Shown piece after piece: positions 45,425 to 57,197 of a DNA stretch of 64,000 nucleotides; position 1 is the first letter of the stretch, and every line of letters starts with the position of its first letter. The translations under genes were made by a program, and so were the position numbers. The notes below the pieces were generated by a model. The model was not told where the DNA came from and ran no database searches. It saw nothing but the letters and a program-made list of their open reading frames with translations. The stretch is from Ipomoea triloba (lineage: Eukaryota > Streptophyta > Magnoliopsida > Solanales > Convolvulaceae). The stretch lies in NCBI RefSeq assembly GCF_003576645.1, contig NC_044924.1:24586274-24650273 (forward strand), in the 5' to 3' direction.

Positions 45425-47189
45425 TGACACTTGACACTTCATATAAAATGACGTTGTGTTGGACCATGATCCACCATGCAAGGTGGACCCTGGTAAACGA
45501 TATAATTTGCCATCAAACAGACATGTTTTTTCATCTCTTTGACAAAAACCCTGATTTAAAAGAAATTTTCCTTCATTCTCTCCCTCCGCATGGGCATGTT
45601 ATCTTTCTTTCAAGTCAACCAAAACCCACCAAAAAAGAAAAAACAAAACAAAACAAAACAAAAACAAAAAAAAAAACAAAAAAAACAAAAAAACAAAAAA
45701 ACAAAACAAAAACAAAATACAGAAACAAAAGTTTGTGTGAGACCATCTCACAAATTCTTGTCCATGAGGGTCAGGTCGAGATGAAAATGCATTACTTATA
45801 TTAAAAAGTGTAATACTAATCATGAATAAAGTGTTTGTTACTTGTAAGGGAAAGTGCAATTACAGGGAAGTCACTTAAAAAACACAACCCTTCATTGGAG
45901 GTGCTCTTAGCCAACTCAATTCAGATATATTGATTGTCTCAGTTCTATATAAAATGCAATCTGTATCACTTGTCCTTTTTGCCTGCTAATGCTTGATGAG
46001 TTTTTCCATAGTTTTTTGCTCAACATCTTTCTAATACAACAAATTTAAAGCACTCCTACCAAATTGAAAGACTGAAATGAGAAATGCCAAAATTAGCAGT
46101 CTGCATGTTGGTCTCCCCAACTTGATTCATTTTTTGTCTGAAATTGCCATTTCAAATCTAAGAACAGGCAACTTGGTTTGGCAGCTATTATTTGACAGTT
46201 TTTTGCTGTTCAAATCCCTGTCTCTGCACACACCCAAAGTTCTTTGCTGAAGGTTCTCCAGCCTGTGACTCTAAGCTGGAGCTAAGCAATGATTACTCTT
46301 CGAGAAAATTTTTCAAATCTCTAAATTATTAGATAATTGTAAAAAAAGAAGTGTCAATTAAACTTAAAAACAGGAAATGACAGGAAATGAGTACAAGCGA
46401 CCAATAAACATGAATAAATCCTACAATTACTTTATATGCTAAAGCTCAAAGTTTTGTTGTTCTAAACTGCAAGATGGCATGTCAACCAACTTAGGGGTCA
46501 AAAACTTCAATGGAAATAAAATTAAATTTGTTGACAAATATAAAAAGATTTTGTAACTTAAACTAGAATGAAAAAAGAGCATACATGCGTTTCATGTCAC
46601 AAACGCATGTTGGCAGACATTATACATATGAGACTCACTTGAATCTCATGTAAAAAAAAAAAAAAAAAAAAAAAAAAACCTCCAGCAACCAACTTTTTTT
46701 ACGCAAATCTCACTTGCATCTATGGTCAACATGAAAAAGAAAATTACAAATATACATTTTTGACATGAAAAGCATGTCCCAAAGTAAGTTTCAAAACCTT
46801 CCCTTTTCTTTTTAACAAATTTAATTTATTCCCACTTCAATCTTTTGCCCCCGACTAAGAAGGAACATAGCAGTAACAAAAGCAAATATTAGAGCATGTC
46901 CAATTCTATCTCAAAACAAAAGCAAGGAGGAACATGAGACCATCAAGTGTTATAAGTTAAAACTGTTTCATATGCCCCAATTCAGAATGGTAACAAGAGG
47001 TAGCATCACATTACACGAAAAGCTACATGGAGATCACATGAAATGGCACAAGAAATTTACATTTAAAACAAACTTCAGGGAGCTTTTGTTACTTCCACTC
47101 CATTATTCCAAGTCAACAAATATTCAGAGAAGAGCGGGAAGCCCAAACACGAACACACTATAGATCGGTCATCAACTGCAAGGGCCATC
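45425..47189. other. Intergenic, low-complexity tracts only
   Basis: No gene recognised. A (C)A-rich tract lies at 45625-45725 and an A28 or so tract at 46651-46678. A fragment at 45460-45495 (GGACCATGATCCACCATGC) resembles the end of the 43217 foldback family. The right end presumably includes the 3' UTR of the RGG-box gene. Confidence 0.6.
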
Positions 47190-49748
47190 TCACTTGCCAC
47201 CTAACGTTGGGAATTGTCCGGGATCTTCTATGGAAGGGGCATCCATGTTGTTCATTGCATCACCTCCTCTATATCCTCTACCACGCCCACGACCCCTACC
47301 ACGACCACCATAGTACCTCTCACCCTCAGCAGGCTTCAAAAACTCATTAATGCTGACAGACTAAATCCAAAACCAAAACGAAAATTGGTAGAAAAATGAT
47401 TAAATTGTTTTGCTTAAAACAGATAATACGCATAACAATCAACGTCACTGCTAGATACTGAAATAAGAGAAGGATATTACAATATAGAACTGGATAATCA
47501 TACACACTATGTGTGCCTACCTATATAAATATACGGGAGAAAAATAATTACCTTTTTGGCCTTCTCTTCCTTCTCCAAAGACTCTTTTCTCTTATCCTTC
47601 TCAGAACCCTAAAGCAAAAAAGCATGTGATTAGTGCAGTTCATGGCACCAAGGTATGCTTAACAGAATTGTAAAAATGGCCGGACAATAGGGAAGAAATG
47701 ACAGGGTAAGAACAGAGATGCAAAGAACAAACTGGGGTCCAACAAATCTTACCAATTTTATGAAGATATCATCAGTGTTTTTCTTCTTGGAAATCTGTTG
47801 CATAGAATCAAACTCACTAGCATCGACCTTCCTTTCGGATCTTTCCTCAGGTTTGAGTGCCTGCAGTGCCTTCCTCTTTTCCTCCAACACCTTCTGATAT
47901 TCTTCTAGAGTCATCTCCTGCAGATTAAAAGGATTATAAAATAATTATTTGGCCAAAGATCTCGTGGTAAAGTGGTATAACTGTATAAGTCTGTGAACCA
48001 ACAATTTCAATCCCCATCCCTATAGATGTACCAAGAAACAACAAAGAGAATTATTTGAGAAGTTACCTATAACAGGACAGCCAAATCTCGACACAAATTT
48101 CAATAAGAAAATAACCTTACAAGAACGTGGGTGCACAAAGCACATGCATGCATGATGCATCTATATAAGTATATTCACCTTATCTTCAGGTTCCTTCTCC
48201 TCAGCTTCAGTACTAGGAGGTTCCTTGTTTGCTTCCGTTTCTTCCTCTTCTCTGGAAGGCTTCTCCACATTTTGAGTTTTCTCAACTTCATTAACTTCTG
48301 TCATGCTGCATAAAAAATGTGGGAGGGGACAAATTAAGACGGGAATCACAGTTACATAACTATTCTCAGAAACCAGAAACAAAGCGTAGCATAATGTATT
48401 ACTCACACAGCAAGCTCATCTGTTTCAGTCCCCCAATTTGCCCGTCCAGATCCTTCCCGTTTTAATTCAGAGCTGTGTATAGAAAGGTATTAAACAGCAG
48501 AAACATATTCTGAATTAATGTTTTATTAAATACTAAACAGTAGAAACAAATTCTGAATTAATGTATCATTAAGTACAAAACAAAAAATACCCGCGACCAG
48601 TTCCGCTTCTGCGATCAAAGACTCTGCGAGGCCGTTCACCATCAGCTGTATCACCATCACCAAACCCACCTCGGCGACCACCACGGAAAGCTCCACGAGG
48701 TCCACCATAGCCGCCACCACGTCTTTCTGAAGGTTTTCCAGAATCTGCCTCTTCAGGTGGAGCACTGCCTCCAGAAAATTCCCTGCTACCAAATGTACTC
48801 CAATTGTTGGTATTTTCCTTGTCAAACCCTGCACCACCACCCCGACCACGGCCACGTCCTCGCCCACCACGACCTCCACGACCAGGTTCAGTCTTTCCCT
48901 CTCTTACTACTCAAGGGAAAAAAAAATAATAAACATAATTTAGACTGAGGTTTATAAAATGCCATATGAAAAACATTTTGCATTGAATGCAAGTGTACTG
49001 TTTACTGAGGAAAGCATAATTTTTTTTTACTTTTTATATCCATATATTTTGCATACTTGAGATTCCCGGATGGTAAGAATCAGAGAGACTTTGTTTATAT
49101 TATGTAAAAGCAGTGTTAATGTGTTAACCATAAACACAGAATATACCTCAATTACAGCTACAAAGAAATAACATTTCCCTTCCTGGTTGAATAGCCATAG
49201 CAGCAAGTATGTAATGATGCTTTAAAAATCAATAAGTCACTCTGGTTATATTATGTAAAAATAGGTCCTTTACAGCAACAAAGAAAAAGCATTTTCCTTC
49301 CTAATTCAATGGTCAAAAATCTAGTGTGTATTTTCTTTACTTTAAAGATAAAATATATAGAGATCAGAACAAAGATTTGTCCTTTTTTTTATGTCTTCTT
49401 TTTCACTTGTTACCTTGGATTAATCTGAAAACGCAAACAAACGAACTTGCATTACTTCAGATAAAGATAAATTCACATGTAAAAATGAAGAAAGTGTAAA
49501 AAAAAAAAAAAAACAAAACAAAAACAAAAACAAAAAAAGGGGAATTTATGAGACATGAAAAAGAGCTAACCAGCTTCAGCCGGGGGAAGAGGCTTGGAGG
49601 GGAGCTTAGCCGGCGGCTTAGCCTGTTGCTGCGGCTTCTGAGCGGTGGAAACTTGCGCTTTCTTCGCCGGCGCGACCTTAGCGACCAGCTGCGTCGGGTC
49701 CTCGGCATCATCATCGCCCAACAAATCAAAAGGGTTCAAATCCGCCAT
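47190..49748 (-). CDS. RGG-box mRNA-binding protein (Stm1/SERBP1/HABP4 family, RGGA-like)
   Basis: Seven exons with GT/AG borders sum to 1080 nt (359 residues): 49571-49748 (ATG at 49748), 48591-48906, 48407-48472, 48179-48305, 47753-47917, 47552-47608, 47190-47360 (TGA at 47190-47192). The N-terminus MADLNPFDLLGDDDAEDP is the Stm1-type start. An RGG box follows at about 67-85 (GRGGRGGRGRGRGRGGG), a second Arg/Gly stretch at about 115-165, then the conserved RANWGTETDE, an acidic Glu-rich linker and the HABP4/PAI-RBP1 domain (MTLEEYQKVLEEKRKALQ, ..IFIKL, VSINEFLKPAEGERYYGGRG). The C-terminus is RGRGRGRGYRGG and GQFPTLGGK. Length and order match plant RGGA-D proteins, which bind RNA and ribosomes in cytoplasm and perinuclear areas and are linked to stress responses; that role is inferred from family. 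The frame appears intact. Confidence 0.96.
47948..48060 (+). mobile_element. Truncated tRNA-derived SINE in RGG-gene intron
   Basis: CAAAGATCTCGTGGTAAAGTGG resembles the start of the 42385 SINE (CAAAGACCTTATGGTCTAGTGG), followed by box-B-like TTTCAATCCC at about 48009. It lies in the intron between exons 48179-48305 and 47753-47917. Confidence 0.5.
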
Positions 49749-50590
49749 TTCTAAACGACAGACCGCTTTCAGGCTTTCAGATAATTAAATGAAGCCCTAA
49801 CACCCCCAGTGGAAAACCTTAGAACCACAGTATACCCATAATCGGATCTATGTACTCCACACTAGGATAAAAAGTCTAGAAAGGTTTGGCGAGAGAGAAT
49901 AAAGGGTCTGGTGAAACCCTAGCCGCAACGCAGGGAAGGAGATATAGAACTAGATAACTGTGTACTGCGTAGAGTGAACAGAGAAGGAACCTAATCTGAA
50001 TAATCCCGAATTTATAGTTGTTATGGAACTAGTATTCACCGTGCGTCATTTTGTTAAGAGTATAATTTTTTTTGGAAACATGTTACATGGCGTTTGGTTT
50101 GATCGGAGGGAATTTAAATTTCATTCTCACTTAATTCTGTTTCTTCGCTTGGTTATAGAGAATTGTAATTTCGCATTACAATTTTCTCATTTTCATGTAA
50201 TTAGAATCACATGCTCCCAAGATTTTAATTTCATGGATTTTAGGAATAAAAAAGAATACCGTGTATTATCTTCGACAATTATCAACAAAATTACACCTCT
50301 CTTTTTTAACCTAAAATAAAATTGATGTCTGACCTTCTTTTTTAACTAATACCGTGTATTATCTTCGACAACTATCAACAAGAAAGTCGTTCCTGAGCAA
50401 GATATAATCATTCCAGGTCAACCTTAATCAAGTATATTTTCTCAAAACTCTCAAATATTTAAATTTGATATGTATATATAACGTATTTGTCTAAATTTTG
50501 AAAAGAAAAACTTTTTGTTTGCGCGTCGATTTGTTCAAAATATATATCCAAAATTGTTCAAAATAGTGATCGAATGGCATGAGTTGTGTA
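49749..50590. other. RGG-gene upstream region
   Basis: No coding support. The first 200 bp or so are probably leader and promoter of the RGG-box gene. Near 50090, GGCGTTTGGTTTGATCGG resembles a Harbinger-type terminal motif and could mark the left end of the element whose transposase starts at 51104, but no matching right end was found. Confidence 0.45.
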
Positions 50591-50800
50591 AATCTTCATA
50601 TGCAAAAATTTTGAAAGCAAAATTTGAGTTGCCTAAACTTTGAATATGCATAAATTTTTGACAGCAAATTTGGAGTTACCTAAACTTTAAATATGCAGAC
50701 AATATTGAAAATAAATTTGGAGTTGCCTAAACTTTGAATATGCTGACAATATTGAAAGCAAATTTTAAGTTGCCTATTTTTTGAAAAGCAAATTATGTAC
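50590..50800. repeat. Tandem repeat, units of about 55-60 bp
   Basis: Three to four diverged units share GCAAATTTGGAGTT, GCCTAAACTTTGAATATGC and ACAATATTGAAA. They lie upstream of the transposase pseudogene. Confidence 0.75.
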
Positions 50801-51103
50801 ATCTTTATATTCTATAAGCAAATTATGTAATTACGGCAGAAGCAAAATTTTTTGAAAAGAACATTTTGTAAGTCTTTATATTGCAGAACCTATTAAAATT
50901 AGAATTCTTTATATGCATTGTTTATATACAACATCTTTCGTAAATGTTTCTTCAATCCTTTGAATTCTTTATATGCGGAAGGTGCAAACCTTTATTTGCA
51001 GCAACTCTTCAAGATTACGCAAGTAGTTGTTATTATCTCATAATTATGTTAAAAAGCTAAAAGCATTTTTATGATATATGATATATGATATTTTATTGCA
51101 GTT

Positions 51104-52477
51104 ATGTCTCGTTTAAGTTTGACTAGAATGGGTGAAAGAAGAAAACGAATTGCAGCTGCTTTGACTTTATTCTTAAAAATATATACTACTATTAGTAGTT
51201 TTTTACTTTTGATGGCATCAGTGACATCTTTTCATAGTTATAGACCAAAAATTAGACAATATTCTATTGACTTTTATGCCAAACGAGATTATGTGAGATA
51301 AATTGTGTATGATAATGATGAGGCATGTGTTTCACTACTTAGGATGAGTAGGGAAACATTTTTCAAACTATGTTGAATGTTAGAAAGTTTAGGTAGGAGG
51401 ATTGAAACCAACAAAGAACATGCTTATTGACGAACAAGTTGCAATCTTTTGGCATATTCTTGTTCATGATGTTAAAAATCGAGTTATTCAACAAAAATTT
51501 AGAAGATCAGGCGAGAGTATTAGCCGAACTTTTCATAAAGTTTTAAATGCGCTTATGCATTTGCAAAGTCATTTGTTTTCGAAACCCGAGCCCATCCTAA
51601 CTAACTCTACAGACAATCGGTGGAAGTGGTTTAACGTATATTAATCATTTTACAATTTGTAATTAAATATTATATATAGTCATGAGTGTTTTTTTTAATG
51701 AAGTCTTGTTTCTTTGAATTATAGAATTGTTTAAGTGCATTAGATGGGACCTTTATCAAGGTTCAGGTGTCAAATATTGATAAGCCTAGATATCGGACTC
51801 GTAAGGGTCGGGCGACATTGCAACAAATGTTTTAGGTGTGTGCACACCTAATATGCAATTTGTATATGTTCTTTCTGGTTGGGAAGGATCAGTATCTGAT
51901 AATCGAGTTATTCATGATGCAATTAGTATGACACATGCATTGAAAGTGCCTCACGGTAAGTTGTATATATTGTATAGAATTAAGTTACGAAATTTTCTTG
52001 TAAGATATTTTCAAATGATAAAGTCACTTATTTAGTGCTTTTTATATAGGTTGTTATTATCTAGTTGATGCGGGTTATACAAATTCTGAGGGATTTTTAG
52101 CGTCGTTTAGGGACCAAAGGTATCACCTAAATGAATGGCGTCAAGGTTATCAACCAACAAGTCCAGAAGAATATTTTAATATGAAACATGCAGCTGCCCA
52201 CAAAATGAGATGGGCTATTCTTAGAAGTTCATCATATTACCCAATAAGAACACATAATCGCATTATTATAGCATGTTGTTTATTACTTCATAACTTTATT
52301 AGACAAGTTATTAGTGTTGATCCATTGGAGAATGATTCTAGTGAGTTTATAGGAGTAAACGAACATAGCCAAGACAATGTAATAAATACAGTTGCGCCAT
52401 CGGATGCTTGGACAAATTGGCGCATGGAATTAGCAACACAAATGTTCAATGAATGGCAAGCATCTAGGCAACCTTAG
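51104..52477 (+). pseudogene. PIF/Harbinger DDE transposase, pseudogene
   Basis: Fragments in order: MSRLSLTRMGERRKRIAAAL start, LLRMSRETFFKLC, DEQVAIFWHILVHDVKNRVI and GESISRTFHKVLNALMHL (helix-turn-helix part), then the DDE nuclease: CLSALDGTFIKV (first Asp), LSGWEGSVSDNRVI (second Asp), YYLVDAGYTNSEGFLASF and SPEEYFNMKHAAAHK (Glu). The C-terminus is TQMFNEWQASRQP with stop at 52475-52477. Two introns are evident (about 51635-51723, about 51956-52050). TAA near 51299, TGA near 51374 and a frameshift before TAG at about 51834 break the frame. The catalytic triad itself is conserved, so the copy is not ancient. It would cut and paste at TTA/TAA targets. Confidence 0.85.
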
Positions 52478-52667
52478 AGTTATGGTTGTTGTTTCATTGT
52501 GTTTGAACTATGTTATTATGTAATGAGTGGCATTATTAGATTTGATGTTTGTTATATGTAAAGCTCCATCTATATTCTCAATACATTAAAGTTTTTCAAA
52601 TGTTAAGTTTTGAATGTATTTCAATTATTTACTTTGTGCTATTAACTTTTGAATTTACAAAGGAATT

Positions 52668-53703
52668 ATGGCAACCACCGACGTAGGAAGTTCAAAAGGA
52701 AAGGCAAGGAGGTGGACACATGAAGAGGATACTGTTTTAGTTTCTTGTTTGGTTGATCTCCATAATTTAGAAACGAAAAATGCTGACACTAGATTTAAAG
52801 GTGGATATTTGTATGAGTTGGAGAAAATGTTACAAGCTAAATTACCTACTTTAGGTATAAAAGTTAAGCCTCATATTGAATCTAGAGTAAAGACATTGAA
52901 AAAGGAATGGACTGTAGTGCATGATCTATTCACAAATAACAATAGTGGATTTGGATGGGACGATGAAAAAAAGATGGTCACGGCTGAAGATGATGTTTGG
53001 GATTCTTATATAAGTGTAAGTATTATGTACTTTCATTCTAATTACATGAAAACTTTAATTTTTTCATAGTTCTTAATTATATGTAATATAATTTTCATTT
53101 TTTCAGAGTCATAAGGAAGCTGTTCAGTTCAAAAGGAAAAGTTCATTTTTATAATGAGTTTAGTTCTATATATGGGAAAGATCGTGCAATGGGAAAAGAT
53201 GCACAAACTAGAGTAGATATTATTCAAGAAATGACTAATGAGGAACACACTACTGGGTGAATCTATGTAGTAATGGTGAAGATGCTGATGACGTTGAAAT
53301 CCCGAACATGAATTTCACATTTACCGAAAATCAATCACCATCTGGTATTAGGGCACGAAATGAAACAAATTCTGAATCTAGTAGTGCAAAGAAGAAGAGG
53401 AAGAACCATGATGAAGGTGAACCAATTACTTCACAGACATTTCATACTACTGCACAGAAGTTAAGTGATACGTTGGTATTGGTTGGAGATAAAATAGGTA
53501 AGAGCATTATAATAGAATTAACTCTTCAAGAAAAAGTGCAGCAATTAGACACCGAGTTAAGTCAAGTTGATGGGTTGTCCAATGAAGAGTACTTGATAGT
53601 TTTGATCAAACTTCCAGATTGCCCAAATCAAATGCTTGTGTTTTTTAGTCTTCCACCACATCGAAGATTACAATGGGTAAAAGCATTTCTTGCCACAAAT
53701 TGA
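52668..53703 (+). pseudogene. PIF/Harbinger ORF1-type Myb/SANT-like protein, broken
   Basis: ATG at 52668 opens MATTDVGSSKGKARRWTHEE, followed by the trihelix/Myb-SANT pattern (W..EED..L...L..L; FKGGYLYELEKML; IESRVKTLKKEWTVVHDL; GFGWDDEKKMVTAEDDVWD). An intron follows at about 53017-53106, then SHKEAVQF..., a shifted frame through SSIYGKDRAMGKDAQTRVDI and a 148-codon remainder ending FFSLPPHRRLQWVKAFLATN. This is the usual partner of PIF/Harbinger transposases, helping DNA binding and nuclear import of the transposase. It lies 190 bp downstream in the same orientation. At least two frameshifts (around 53140 and 53255). Confidence 0.8.
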
Positions 53704-53972
53704 AGGTTAGGGATGTGCGTGTTGAATTGTAAGGGATGAACCCTTTCTATTATAATTGTTTTTGGATGTAAGCTTTTAGAAAGCTTAACATTTTATTATG
53801 TTTAATTAGGTTGTGTACTTCTATTTTTATGTTTTTTTTTATGTGACCTTATGAAGCTTAACATTTGATGAAGTATTTGCATGAAAATTAATTACAATAT
53901 GTCTAGTTCAAGAGATACGGTAGATGAGTGGTATTTGAATTTAATATGTTATATTTCGTGTGTACTTGTCAT

Positions 53973-53976
<4 letters not shown>

Positions 53977-54021
<45 letters not shown>
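53977..54021. repeat. (AAT)n microsatellite
   Basis: Pure trinucleotide run directly before the candidate Helitron 5' end. Confidence 0.95.
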
Positions 54022-54022
<1 letters not shown>

Positions 54023-57000
54023 CTCTTATTATAATAAAGAGAGGGGATTTGGCCTCTAAAATGGCTCCATTCTCTCGCTTAACTATTTTCCTTTTAGTTT
54101 TCCATTTGTTTTTTTTTTTTTTTTGCTATACTTTTGGCTGAAAGTTCTCTTCTACAAATTGGACTCTCAAAAAGTATACTGGAGATTTAGGTTTCCAAAG
54201 ATTTTGTATGGGGAGCCGTTTCTGTTTTGTTTAAAGAAATTACACTTCCATATCATCATTGTTTTTTTTTTTTTTGAAATCTGTATTTGTAATTGGACGA
54301 AAAACAATTTTAGAATTAATTCATGATTTTGAATTGTTCAGTTTTAATAGGACTCTACATTTTATTTTCTCTATGTTGAATCTAATTGGCCTATTAGTCC
54401 TGAACTTATTTAATGGTGTTCTCGAAAGCCCAAGAGTTTTCTTTAGGTTAGCTGCGCTATGTAGTGCATATATGATGATTACTTTCATCTTATCTAGGCT
54501 ATTTTTTAGCTATATATATCCGTAAACAATCACATTTACACACCACATCACACCCCTGATACAACAAAGCTCCTTTATAAGCTCCAATTATCTGTCAACC
54601 ATGATTGGCCAATTCATTCTTGGTTCTCAACTGAAGGCCGGTTTTACCACCAAGGCTGTTAGAGTACATCTAGTCCACTGCTATAATGTACCCGAAAATC
54701 ACGAATCAAAGTCTATTAAGACTATTGAATGCCTATTTCATGATCAAGAGGTTAGTGGTTGTTAAAGTAGGGTAGTTTTGTTAATAGTTATATCTTTACT
54801 GTTTTTTCTTTGTTATTAATGTAGGAAAATTTTATCCATGCTACCATCGAAAGGAAACAAGTTGACAAGTATTCTAGTAAGTTTAAAGAGGGGAAGATTT
54901 ATGGAGTAAAAAATTTCTTATGTGTTACAAACTACTTGCATTATAAAACCAACATGCTACCCTTCGTGATCAAATTTAAAAACGACACATTGGTCAAGGA
55001 ATATAAGAAACTCGATTTTTCTAATCATACATTCCGGTTGAAGTCATTTCCCTCACTCCTAATGAAACATGAGGTTGATGACAAGGTGTTGATAGGTATA
55101 TGATTTAATTTGTATGTTTTACATTCTAAAGTTATGTTTCTATTCTTCTAACCTAAGTTTTTATTTGCTCAGATATCATTGGGAGAGTAGTTGAAATCTA
55201 CTCTCCCGTTGAGAGGAATTTCGGTGGTAGGATGTCGAGGCTAATAGATTTTGTATTGGAAGATGGAAAGTAAGTTTGATTACTTATATATGATGTCTTT
55301 GATTCCTATTAACCATGAAATGGTATGTGAATTTTTTTTTTCCGTGAAAATCAAATCTACTGTATAATATGGGATGATCATGTAGATCAATTGCTCCCTT
55401 ATTTTAATTCGACTTCAATTGAACTTGTGATTTTGCTGCTGCAGTTATGCGGGGTCAGGCTCCTTAATAGTAAGTCATTATATCAAATAACGTTTATCTT
55501 CTTAGATTATCCTACTCATATGTTTATTATCTTTCAGTTACATTTTTCTATACACAATATAAATGAGACCATGAGTTTGGTAAGATTAACAGCACTGTTA
55601 GCTGTTAAGAGCCAATTTTCTGCTCATTGTTGACCCCCATAGACCCTGATCTCAACCCTCCATTCTGCTATTTCACCTTTTTGTATCTTTATCTCTGTTC
55701 TTTTACCTGCAAAAGAGATAAGGCAAAAGTTAGTGATTGTGATCAGTTTTTAGTGTTTTAAGGTGGACAAATTAGCAGCATTATTACCTGTTTAGATCAA
55801 TTTCTGTGCTCATATTTGTAAATACTTTTTTTTTATCAGCATTCATGTTTTTTTTACCTGTAACAAAGATAAGCCAAAATAATATTAGATTCTTATTATT
55901 TATTACTGTCTTAAGATGGTGAGGTTTGGATATCAAGCTCTTTTAATGCAACAAAGCTTTGGTTTAATCATAAATGCGCACAATTTTCTGCATTTGTTGA
56001 GAGGTAAGCCATATGGTCCTATTTGTATTTCTTTAGCCCTTTATTTGCACATATTCTAACTTACTTTCTATGTTCTTTTATTCTCAGTTTACCATCTCTA
56101 TGCACTCCTATAAGGAGGATTGACTCAAGTTCAATGTTGTTTATTGTAAAGAAGGAGGGGGGGCTCTTCAAGTAGTCAATTTGAGGTTACTACTCTTCAG
56201 TGTGTTTATGCAACAAAAGAGGTAAACATTAATTCTTGTAATTTAAATTCTAAAGTGCAAGTAGTGCAGTAACCTACTGATCAACACCTTCATATTTCAG
56301 CTGGCAGATTTTTGGATTGCTGGAAAAATACTTGGTGTTGAGTCATTGGGAGACTAGTACTATATTTCGTGTAAGCGTAGCGGTTGTAACAAGAAACTGG
56401 TACCCCAAAATGGGTTGTTGTACTGTAACAAATGTTTGAGGAGTTGGTTGGAGGGGTCAATTAGATACAAGGTTGTTCTACGTGTTAGGGATAATTCAAT
56501 GGATGCTCCATTGTTATGTGGGATAGGGAGTGTTCAGATTTAGTCGGTGTTTCTGCTCTTAGTTTAGTGAAGAAGTATGGTGTGGTGAGTAGTGTTGTTC
56601 ATTTATTGTTATTTTTCTCAAAATAACAATATGATATTCCTAACATATGTTGTTACAAGAATATGAAGGTATTTCGCTAGAGTTGGGAGCTCTCACTAAC
56701 AGGAAGATGCTCTTTAAAATTACAATGAAGAATGATCAAGTGTGCAACATGCAATCTCCTATTGTTGTCCTAGCAATTGATAGGGATAGTGATTCTGTAG
56801 CTAAGCACTGTGTTGATTTAGATGGTGGTGACTTCTTTGTTGGTTCACCAATTTTGCATGATGAAGGCAGTTTGAATTTGGCTAATAATGTATGCTACTT
56901 AATTTTTTTTCCCTTTACCTACATGTGTAATCCTAATTCTGTGTTCTTACTTTACAATGTGTTTTTTCCCTAGGATTTTTTTGTTGGGCATGATGTTGTC

Positions 57001-57197
57001 AATCTGGGTGATGATTCTGATGATTTGGTGGAACTGAATGGTGATGGTAGTTTGAATATCAATGTTGAAAATGAGTTTGAAATTGTTGATTTAGGGGTAG
57101 ATTCTCAGAATGGGTCGCAGCCGGTGGTGGTGCAAGTGTTGCGAAGAGGTGTTTGCTGGAGGAGTTTTTCAAAGTGAAAGTCTCTAAAAGGCGCTGA
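54022..57197 (+). mobile_element. Probable 5' part of a third Helitron (carries RPA-like gene)
   Basis: TCTCTTATTATAATAAAGAG starts at 54022 after an A, resembling the TCTCTAATATAAAATAG 5' end of Helitron 1. The RPA-like ATG lies 579 bp inside (432 bp in Helitron 1), and two exons are exactly the same length as in Helitron 1. No RepHel or 3' hairpin/CTRR end was found downstream, so the element is truncated or non-autonomous; only the 5' side is proposed. Confidence 0.5.
54601..57197 (+). pseudogene. RPA1-like gene, two lesions, C4 zinc finger retained
   Basis: Exons: 54601-54750 (ATG at 54601), 54825-55095, 55173-55269, about 55345-55468, 55916-56003, 56088-56221, 56301-56584, about 56650-56889, 56974-57197. 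OB-fold motifs: AVRVHLVHCYNVPE, GKIYGVKNFLCVTNY, DIIGRVVEIYSPVERN, LIDFVLEDG, IYCIIWDDHVDQLL. A C4 zinc-binding segment of the RPA70 C-terminal type follows: SCKRSGCNKKLVPQNG and YCNKCLRSW. The tail is acidic and ends FFKVKVSKRR plus TGA. A seven-G run at 56157-56163 shifts the frame (six would keep it), a TAG near 56355 replaces a likely Trp, and the fourth exon lacks a clear AG acceptor. Related to, but fuller than, the copy in Helitron 1. Confidence 0.78.

Noticed and set aside
45424..45859. Lys/Thr-rich and Phe-rich open frames
   Set aside because: Produced by the A/C-rich low-complexity tract.
50020..50045. A Helitron 3' end on the minus strand (GCACGGTGAATACTAG)
   Set aside because: Resembles the last 16 bases of Helitron 1 but lacks the other half of the hairpin stem and has no partner 5' end.
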